DNA of 7,597 nucleotides from the NCBI GenBank assembly GCA_017616575.1, contig JAFZXW010000103.1:1-7597 (forward strand). Reading direction: 5' to 3'. Positions 1 through 6,313 of the stretch are shown here, in pieces (the first letter of the stretch is position 1; every line of letters starts with the position of its first letter). Made by a program: the position numbers and the translations under genes. The notes beneath the pieces are model-generated. The model ran no database searches. It was not told the DNA's origin and was given only the letters and a program-made list of their open reading frames with translations. Origin of the DNA: Candidatus Methanomethylophilaceae archaeon (lineage in GTDB: Archaea; Thermoplasmatota; Thermoplasmata; Methanomassiliicoccales; Methanomethylophilaceae).

Positions 1-1386
1 AAAGGAGGGATCGACGGGGACGACATCCGCTTCGTCGGCTACGGGAGCATCAAAGATCCCGGAGACAAGGCCGCCGGAAAGGACCCGTGGAGCGTGAAGG
101 TCAGGCTGGACCCGTTCATGAAGAGCGGGAAGCACATGCTCACGGTGGACGGGAAGGCGGGGAAGACCTCGGTCTCCCTCGTGATCCCGGAGATCGTCCA
201 GTACCACGAGCTCGGCCTCCGCCTCAGCGACGTCCCCGGCATCGGGGATGCCTTGTCCAACATCCCCCTGCCCGCCATCGGGACGAAGGCTTCCGTGGAC
301 GCGGGCTTCAGCCTGAAGTACGACGCCCCGGTGAAGCTGGGGCTGGTGATCAACGAGTTCGAGACCAACCCAGCCGGGGAGGACAGGGGCTGCGAATGGG
401 TGGAGCTGTTCAACAACTCCGGGTCCACCATCGACCTCGACGGCTACACCCTCACCGCTTCCTCGGACTGGAGGACGAAGGTCATGCCCTTGTCAGGATC
501 CATCGCCCCAGGCGAGATCGTGGAGATATCCCCGACCTTCGTCATGGTCAACTCCTCCGGGAAATACACCCGCTCCGGGGAGGCGCTGACTCTCAAGGAC
601 CCGGACGGCGCAGTGGTGGACAAGACGCCTACCGTCAGGGACGGCGACGACGACGGGAAGACCTGGCATCGGGAGTTCGACGGCGGGACGAAGTGGGTCA
701 TGTCGGAAGGAAGCCGTGGATCCAGCAACGGCGGAAGGGTGAACGCCGTCATCTCCGCCGGGGACCTGAAGGACATAGCCTGGGACTCTGTCAAGGACGC
801 GTTCCGGGACGTCGGATACATAACCGACACGGAATCGCTGGAAGCGTTCCTGAAAAGCCTGGTGAGGCACACGGTCGACGGCGTCATCGAGAAGGCGACC
901 GGGTGCATCGTGGAGGCCTCGGTGTACGTCGAGGTTTCGATCAGCGACCTGTCGTCGGCCATGGAGACGGGCTTCAGAGTGGCCCTGCGCACGGACTCCA
1001 TGCTCGCCGAAGACTGCCTGAAATACGTCGCCGGGAAGTTGGAGAGCATGTTCCTCGGGATCGACGACCCCTACTCCATCTCCATCGGGAAGGCGTTCAT
1101 GGAGGACGTGGACCTGGAGGTGTCGGTGGACGCGGCCATAGGGCTGCCGGAGATCCTGATGAAAGGGTCGGACATAGAGAAGACGAGCGCCGAGGTCGTG
1201 TTCCGCACCAACCTCGCGGCCATATCGGCACTGTTCGGGAACGACGCGGGAAGGCCGGAGGCGGTATGCGGGGTGCGGATCTGCGGATGCCCCCTGGCCG
1301 CGTTGCCAGACGGCGTGAAGGCGGACAAGGGCATGGAGCGGGACCTGTGGCTGATGAGGCTCTCGGTCCAGTGGAAGCCCGCATAA
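1..1386 (+). CDS. Lamin-tail-domain (LTD) protein, 5' end outside the window
   Basis: The frame is open from the first base, so the true start lies upstream; 461 residues are visible, ending at TAA (1384-1386). Residues about 115-240 (nt 343-720) resemble a lamin tail domain, an Ig-like beta fold: they begin LVINEFETNP, followed by EWVELFNNS, then IDLDGYTL, a GSIAPGEIVEI strand, GEALTLKDPDG and a closing TWHREFDGG. In prokaryotes LTDs usually occur in secreted or surface proteins, often beside nucleases or carbohydrate-active domains. No nuclease or sugar-enzyme motif is visible here. The roughly 110 residues before the LTD look beta-rich. The roughly 220 after it alternate helices and strands, contain a cysteine cluster (CGVRICGC) near the C-terminus, and match no family I recognise. 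There is no C-terminal membrane anchor; a signal peptide cannot be judged because the N-terminus is missing. The LTD call is fairly firm, the cellular role is unknown. Confidence 0.8.
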   Translation, partial: KGGIDGDDIRFVGYGSIKDPGDKAAGKDPWSVKVRLDPFMKSGKHMLTVDGKAGKTSVSLVIPEIVQYHELGLRLSDVPGIGDALSNIPLPAIGTKASVDAGFSLKYDAPVKLGLVINEFETNPAGEDRGCEWVELFNNSGSTIDLDGYTLTASSDWRTKVMPLSGSIAPGEIVEISPTFVMVNSSGKYTRSGEALTLKDPDGAVVDKTPTVRDGDDDGKTWHREFDGGTKWVMSEGSRGSSNGGRVNAVISAGDLKDIAWDSVKDAFRDVGYITDTESLEAFLKSLVRHTVDGVIEKATGCIVEASVYVEVSISDLSSAMETGFRVALRTDSMLAEDCLKYVAGKLESMFLGIDDPYSISIGKAFMEDVDLEVSVDAAIGLPEILMKGSDIEKTSAEVVFRTNLAAISALFGNDAGRPEAVCGVRICGCPLAALPDGVKADKGMERDLWLMRLSVQWKPA

Positions 1387-1395
1387 AAGATTTAA
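1382..1395 (+). promoter_or_regulatory. Possible TATA-type promoter for the NOG1-family gene
   Basis: An A/T-rich block (ATAAAAGATTTAA) begins at the stop codon of the LTD gene and stands out in GC-rich surroundings. Its centre is about 28 nt upstream of the ATG at 1418, the usual archaeal spacing between TATA box and transcription start. A transcript starting there would be leaderless or nearly so. No clear BRE is seen, and read-through from the LTD gene is equally possible. Confidence 0.35.
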
Positions 1396-1417
1396 CGTGG
1401 GACAGGATGGAGAAGGC

Positions 1418-2488
1418 ATGGCCGGAATGGATTACAAGGTGCCCACGGTCCTATCCGCGGAGGAGCTGATGGAGAAGGCTTTCCACAGGGCCTCCAAGAT
1501 AACCAAGAACGGCACCAACGCACTGGATTCGCGCAAGAAGACAGCTCTGGCCAAGGTCACCGCCGCCGGAGACATCGTCGTGACCACGCTGAGGTCGTAT
1601 GTGGACAGGTTCCCGAGGATGGACAAGGCGGACGACTTCTTCCCCGAGCTGGCCGACATAGTGATAGGCATAGACCGCTACAAGAAGGCGCTCGGAGCCG
1701 TCAACTGGTGCTCCTCCAACGCCGAGAAGCTCAAGAACGGATGCCTCAGGGACATCAGGAAGACCAAGGACCCCGAGATAATCGAGGCCGTCCGCAAGAG
1801 CTTCTACGGAAGGCTGAACTCGTACGTGGACAGGATATCCGACGACCTCCTGTTCCTCCAGGACGCCAGGGAGAAGCTGAAGAGGATCCCCGCGATCGAC
1901 CCGAAGGTCCCGACCCTGGTCGTCGCCGGGTTCCCCAACGTCGGCAAGAGCAACCTCGTGACCGTCCTGTCCTCGGCCGCGCCGGAGATCGCCCCCTATC
2001 CGTTCACCACGAAGGGGGTCATAGTCGGCCACATGGGCGACGACTACAGGAAATACCAGATCATCGACACCCCGGGGCTCCTCGACAGGACCTTCGACGA
2101 GAGGAACGACATCGAGAAGCAGGCCGTCCTCGCGCTGAGGTACCTGACCGACGTGATGCTGTTCGTCGTGGACCCGTCGGAGACCTGCGGGTTCGCCCTG
2201 GACGTCCAGGAGAAGCTCCTCAAGAACATAGAGGACGGCTTCCCGGACGTCCCGATCATCGTTGCCGAGAGCAAGTCGGACATCCTGAAGCGCGACAACG
2301 GGAGGATGTCCTTCTCCGCCCAGACCGGGGACGGCATGGACGCTCTCAGGGAGGCCGTGGTCAAGGAGCTGAGGGAGGTCTTCCGCCGCAAGGCCGTGGA
2401 GGCCGACCTGGAGGAGTCCGCGCGATGCCGGAAAAGGTCTCCGCGAGCCCGGAGATGGAGAAGTACTTCTCCCTCCTCATGGGCATGA
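1418..2488 (+). CDS. NOG1-family GTPase (ribosome-associated)
   Basis: This 356-residue protein has a helical N-terminal domain (about residues 1-160) resembling the NOG1 N-terminal bundle, followed by an Obg/NOG1-like G domain. G1 is GFPNVGKSN (171-179), the G2 region is YPFTTKG, G3 is DTPG (217-220), G4 is SKSD (285-288) in place of NKxD, and G5 is SAQTG (from S300). Eukaryotic NOG1 acts in 60S ribosome maturation; the archaeal form is presumed to bind the large subunit and hydrolyse GTP. ATG 1418 is chosen because GGAG (1409-1412) lies 5 nt upstream; GTG 1397 and ATG 1427 are in-frame alternatives. The last 20 residues (from Cys337) are Arg/Ser-rich, overlap polC, and look like an extension past a lost stop codon. 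It is probably cotranscribed with polC. Confidence 0.88.
   Translation: MAGMDYKVPTVLSAEELMEKAFHRASKITKNGTNALDSRKKTALAKVTAAGDIVVTTLRSYVDRFPRMDKADDFFPELADIVIGIDRYKKALGAVNWCSSNAEKLKNGCLRDIRKTKDPEIIEAVRKSFYGRLNSYVDRISDDLLFLQDAREKLKRIPAIDPKVPTLVVAGFPNVGKSNLVTVLSSAAPEIAPYPFTTKGVIVGHMGDDYRKYQIIDTPGLLDRTFDERNDIEKQAVLALRYLTDVMLFVVDPSETCGFALDVQEKLLKNIEDGFPDVPIIVAESKSDILKRDNGRMSFSAQTGDGMDALREAVVKELREVFRRKAVEADLEESARCRKRSPRARRWRSTSPSSWA
2410..2416 (+). promoter_or_regulatory. Ribosome-binding site of polC
   Basis: GGAGGAG ends 8 nt before ATG 2425, inside the NOG1 coding sequence. It fixes the polC start at 2425 rather than the in-frame ATG at 2455. The N-terminus then aligns with family members, whose EMEEYF segment corresponds to EMEKYF here about ten residues in. 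Confidence 0.7.
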
Positions 2489-5400
2489 AGGACGAATGCT
2501 ACTCGATAGCCGAGAAGGCGCGCTCGATGGGCTACGACCCGGAGACCACGGTCGAGATCCCTCAGGCGTCGGACCTGGCGTCCCGCGTGGAGAAGCTCCT
2601 CGACGAATACCATGTAGAAGGCGTCGCGGAGGACATAAGGGCGCTGACCGAGGAATACGGAAACCGCGAGCTAGTGGCCCTGATGGTCGCCAAGAAGATG
2701 GCGAAGAGGCCCGCGGCCAGCCTTGAGGAGGCCCTGGACAGGGCGACCAGGGTGGGTCTGGCGGTCCTGACGGAGGGGATATTGGTCGCCCCCCTGGAAG
2801 GCATAGCCTGCACCAGGATACGCAAGAACGCGGACGGCACCGACTACGTCGACCTTGTCTTCGCCGGCCCCATACGCGCGGCCGGGGGCACCGGGCAGGC
2901 CATGAGCGTTCTCATCGCCGACGTTGTCAGGACCGAGCTCGGCATCGGCAGATACATCCCCACGGAGCAGGAGATAGGCAGGTTCGACGAGGAGATCCCG
3001 CTGTACAAGCAGAACCAGCACCTCCAGTACACCCCCACCAGCGAGGAGATAGACCTCATCGTGAGGAACTGCCCGGTGTGCGTGGACGGCGAAGGCACCG
3101 AGAGGGTGGAGATCTCCGGCTTCAGGGACCTTCCGCGCATAGACACGAACCAGGTCAGGGGAGGCGCCTGCCTGGTCATCGCCGAGGGCATGTGCCAGAA
3201 GGCGGCCAAGCTGAAGAAGCACGTCGACAAGATCGGCCTCCCCGGATGGGAGTTCATAGGGAAGTTCCTGGACGCCCACAAGGCCGTGGACAAGAAGGAC
3301 GAGGAAGGCCCCAAGAAGGTCCAGCCTCTCGAGAAGTACCTCAAGGACATCGTCGCCGGACGCCCGATCTTCGGGCACCCGTGCCGCGTCGGAGGATTCA
3401 GGCTTAGATACGGCAGGGCTAGGACCTCCGGCCTGGCGTCCCTGGCATACAATACCGGGAGCATGTACGCGATGGACGAGTTCATGGCCCTCGGCACCCA
3501 GGTGAAGATAGAGAGGCCGGGGAAGGCCTGCGTCGTGACCCCATGCGACCGCCTAGAAGGGCCGACGCTGCTCCTCAGGAACGGAGACCTCGTGTACTGC
3601 CACACGAAGGAGGACGTCCTGGAGGTCAGGGACATGGTCTCCGAGATAGTAGACAACGGCGAGATCCTGGTGCCGTTCGGCGAGTTCTGCGAGAACAACC
3701 ACGTCCTCGTCCCCTGCGGATACCCCATAGAATGGCACAAGCTGGAACTCCGCGAGAAGGGCGGACTCCCCCCGGACTGGGAGGACCCCGACTACAGGCG
3801 CGCCAAGGAGATGAGCCGCCAGCTGGGAGTGCCGCTGCATCCGAAGTTCAACCTGTTCTGGTCCGACTGGCCGCTGGACAGGATAAGAGAGCTTAGAAAA
3901 TACATCCTGGATAACGGCTCTTTCGAGAACGGGGTCCTCTCCATGCCCAACGCCACCGGTCCCAAGCGCATGCTGGAAGACCTCTGCGCCCTCCACACTC
4001 TCCGCTCCGGCATCATACGTGTAAGCGAGTAGTACTCGGAGCCGATGCTGGACTGCCTGGGGATATGCCATGGGAAGGACGGCCTCTCCCCTGGCCCCGA
4101 GCTGGAGGGCGAGGACGTCCTCGCCGCCATCAGCAAAGCCGCGGGATACGAGGTCCGCGCAAGGGCGATGACCAGGATAGGGACCCGCATGGCCCGTCCC
4201 GAAAAGGCCAAGGAGAGGGACATGTCCCCCAAGGTGTTCTCCCTGTTCCCCGTAGGCAAGGACGCCGAGGCCGGAAGGGAGTTCGTTTCCGCCATAGCCG
4301 CGGCGAAAAGCTCCCCCGGGTCCAGAAGCGGCAAGGCCATCATCCGCACCGAGGTCGCCAACAGGGTCTGCCCTGAATGCCAGCGCGTGACCTTCCGCAA
4401 CTGGTGCCGGGAATGCGGGAAGCATACCTACTACGTCCCCGTGACGAACAGCTTCGGCGGCAAAGGGCCCGCAGAGATTGATATCGACCTGGAGGCGGAG
4501 TTCAAGGCCGCCTGCGAGCAGCTGGGCGAACGCCCCCCTGTGGAGCTCAAGAGCCTGGACGCCCTCATCTCCAGGACCAAGACCACGGAAGCCGTGGAGA
4601 AAGGGATACTCAGGCGCAAGAACAACGTGTCGACGTTCAAGGACGGGACGATACGCTTCGACATGACAGACATCCCGATAACGCACTTCAGGCCACGCGA
4701 GATAGGCATCTCCGTCGAGAAGGCCATAGAGCTGGGCTACACCCACGACTGGAACGGAGAGCCTCTCCGCGATCCTGAGCAGCTGTGCGAGCTGAAGGTC
4801 CAGGACATAATCCCGTCGACCGACTGCGGGGACTACATGGTCAAGGTGGCCAGCTTCGTGGACGACGAGCTGGAGAAGCTGTACCGCCTACCGCGCTTCT
4901 ACAACGCCACAAGAAGGGAGGACCTCATAGGGCAGGTCACGTTCGGGCTGGCCCCTCACACCTCCGGGTGCATCCTGTGCCGCATCATAGGCTATGCGGA
5001 CCTGAGAGGATGCTACGGCCACCCGTTCTTCCACGCGGCGAAGAGGAGGAACTGCGACGGCGACGAGGACTGCGTCATACTGGCCATGGACGGCCTCCTG
5101 AACTTCTCCAGGACGTTCCTTCCCGACAGGCGCGGAGGGCTGATGGACGCCCCCCTGGTCCTCACTACGAGGCTGGATCCCAACGAGATAGACAAGGAGG
5201 CCCACAACGTCGACTGCCTCAGGGAGTACCCCCTGGAGCTCTACCATGCCGCCATGGAGATGAGGGACCCCAAAGAGATAGAGAAGAGCATGGACCTCAT
5301 CGCCGGGAGGATCGGGACCCCGGACCAGTACGAGCACATAGGGTTCACCCACGACACCGCGGACATCTCCTACGGCCCGAAGTATTCAGCGTACACGACC

Positions 5401-5805
5401 TTGGAGACCATGACGGACAAGATGGACGCCCAGCTGTCCCTGGGGAAGAAGATCCGCGCCGTGGACGAGATAGACGTCGCCAGGAGGGTGCTGAACAAGC
5501 ACTTCCTGCCGGACATGATCGGGAACCTGAGGTCCTTCTCCACTCAGATGGTCAGGTGCACCAAATGCGGCGAGAAATACCGCAGGATGCCTCTGAAAGG
5601 GAAATGCACGGCATGCGGCAACGAGCTCACCCTGACCGTCCACGAGGCCAGCGTGAAGAAGTACCTGGAGGTGTCGAAGGCTATCGGAGAGAAGTACGGT
5701 CTGGACACCTACACCCGCGAGAGGATAGACATCCTCGAGATGAGCATGGACTCGGTGTTCAACAACGACAAGGTCAAGAAATGCAAGCTGTCCGACTTCT
5801 TCTGA
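2425..5805 (+). CDS. polC: DNA polymerase D large subunit DP2, with an in-frame TAG codon
   Basis: This is the catalytic subunit of archaeal replicative DNA polymerase PolD; it pairs with DP1, the 3'-5' exonuclease subunit, which is not in this window. Read through TAG 4030-4032 (codon 536) it gives 1126 residues. Family landmarks in order are: EMEKYF near the N-terminus, GPIRAAGGTGQA (from 148), GGFRLRYGRARTSG (about 323-336), ARPEKAKER, a zinc site C649-C652-C661-C664, ITHFRPREIG (from 752), the catalytic NCDGDED (N876, D878, D880), a second zinc site C1045-C1048-C1061-C1064, and a PCNA-binding-like C-terminus KCKLSDFF. There is no intein at NCDGDED. Compared with Pyrococcus DP2 (about 1260 residues) it lacks the second half of the central zinc region and the long lysine-rich linker before the C-terminus. 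If TAG is a true stop, the pieces are 2425-4032 (535 residues) and 4045-5805 (586 residues), and only the second contains the catalytic aspartates. DP2 identity is certain; whether it is one chain is inferred. Confidence 0.93.
4030..4032 (+). other. In-frame amber (TAG) codon inside polC, candidate pyrrolysine site
   Basis: The codons read GTA AGC GAG TAG TAC TCG GAG CCG (V S E amber Y S E P) and the same frame stays open on both sides. Against the Pyrococcus DP2 sequence as I recall it, the segment between HT(L/V)RxG and the following LG has 15 residues in both proteins when TAG counts as one residue, so no insertion or deletion is needed. The codon falls in a poorly conserved stretch. GAGTA-G-TACTC around it is a short palindrome, but its one-base centre cannot form a hairpin. 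No convincing stem-loop is seen just downstream. Pyrrolysine is inferred; the pyl genes are not in the window. Confidence 0.7.
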
Positions 5806-6139
5806 ATCGGTCGGACAGGATGCTGCGGATGTCCTCGATCAGGTCTGCGACCCTCTTTCCTTTCTCGGAGAGGGAGATCATCTTCCTGAACGGGCGGACG
5901 TTCTCCTCGTCCACCATCAGCAGGCCCGCCTCGCAGAGCTCGTCTATGCGGGTCTGGACCGACCCAGCGCCGGAGGTCAGCGACTCCACCAGCTCGGTCT
6001 TGTTCATAGTGCCCCTGTCGCGGAGGACCAGGAGGACCTTCATGGCATGCCTCCTCTCCATGACGTCCAGCTCCGTATAGGGGATGACGACCCTGCGTTG
6101 AATGCTTCCAGTCCGGTAGAAGCCTCCTCTCGAACCCAT
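5774..6139 (-). CDS. Small winged-helix DNA-binding protein (putative regulator)
   Basis: This 121-residue protein shows a winged-helix pattern. Helix 1 is ERRHAMKVLLVLRDRG; MNKTELVESL and SVQTRIDELCEAGLL form helices 2 and 3, the latter being the recognition helix. VRPFRKMISLSEKGKRVA is the wing and following helix. This is the usual build of MarR/ArsR-like archaeal regulators; the target and ligand are unknown, and there are no metal-binding cysteine pairs. ATG 6139 is chosen because a TATA box lies about 29 nt upstream, implying a leaderless or near-leaderless mRNA. An internal ATG (residue 27, nt 6061) just before the conserved fold is the alternative. The basic C-terminus (DRFRRSRTACIS) overlaps the 3' end of polC tail to tail by 32 bp. 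The gene lies downstream of rpoD on the same strand but has its own promoter, and a terminator separates them. Confidence 0.8.
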   Translation of the reverse strand: MGSRGGFYRTGSIQRRVVIPYTELDVMERRHAMKVLLVLRDRGTMNKTELVESLTSGAGSVQTRIDELCEAGLLMVDEENVRPFRKMISLSEKGKRVADLIEDIRSILSDRFRRSRTACIS

Positions 6140-6275
6140 AACGCCCTCTACGCTTGTCTGGATATAAAGCGGTAATGAGTTTTGGATGTAAACTATTCTG
6201 AACTATCGATGCCGAACTCGAATAAAATGTAACGATAAGGCGAGCATTCCATCCAAATTGGGATAATGAAGGAGG
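6140..6275. other. A/T-richer intergenic spacer with short repeats
   Basis: I see no gene here. Besides the TATA box it holds TTTGGATG (6181-6188) and its exact reverse complement CATCCAAA (6250-6257), 61 nt apart. It also has AACTAT twice, 10 bp (one helical turn) apart at 6191-6196 and 6201-6206. These lie upstream of the winged-helix promoter and could be operator sites, but repeats this short can arise by chance. Confidence 0.35.
6162..6168 (-). promoter_or_regulatory. TATA box for the winged-helix gene
   Basis: Read on the minus strand this is TTTATAT within GCTTTATATCC, a good archaeal TATA box in an A/T-richer spacer. Its first base is 29 nt upstream of ATG 6139, so transcription would start at or within a few bases of the start codon. 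Confidence 0.6.
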
Positions 6276-6302
6276 AAAAACCCGGCCCTGGGAAAGGCCG
6301 GG
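6276..6302 (-). terminator. Intrinsic-type terminator after rpoD
   Basis: On the minus strand CCCGGCC (6302-6296) pairs perfectly with GGCCGGG (6287-6281) across an 8-nt loop and is followed by five T (6280-6276). It starts 11 nt after the rpoD stop. The 7-bp all-GC stem plus T-run is a convincing end for the uS11-rpoD transcript. Confidence 0.75.
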
Positions 6303-6313
6303 GGTGAAAGGTT

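Noticed and set aside
1..8. AAAGGAGG at the left edge looks like a Shine-Dalgarno sequence.
   Set aside because: No start codon follows at a usable distance in the LTD frame. The bases read as Lys-Gly-Gly in a frame already open at the edge, and the GTG at 94 lies inside beta-rich sequence without its own ribosome-binding site.
87..1469. Long open frame of 460 codons overlapping the LTD gene on the plus strand.
   Set aside because: Its Arg/Gly/Pro-rich translation has no domain features; it is a GC-rich shadow of the LTD frame, where the recognisable domain lies.
4030..4032. polC as a decayed pseudogene.
   Set aside because: Apart from the TAG there is no frameshift, no other stop and no lost motif. 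The catalytic and zinc residues are intact in the downstream 590 codons, which is not expected for a decaying essential gene.
3553..4746. Minus-strand frame of 397 codons opposite polC.
   Set aside because: It is an antisense shadow of DP2 with no recognisable domain, no ribosome-binding site and no promoter.
5050..5070. Intein insertion at the NCDGDED site of DP2, a known hot spot.
   Set aside because: The motif and its flanks (FHAAKRRNCDGDEDC) are continuous, with no inserted intein sequence.
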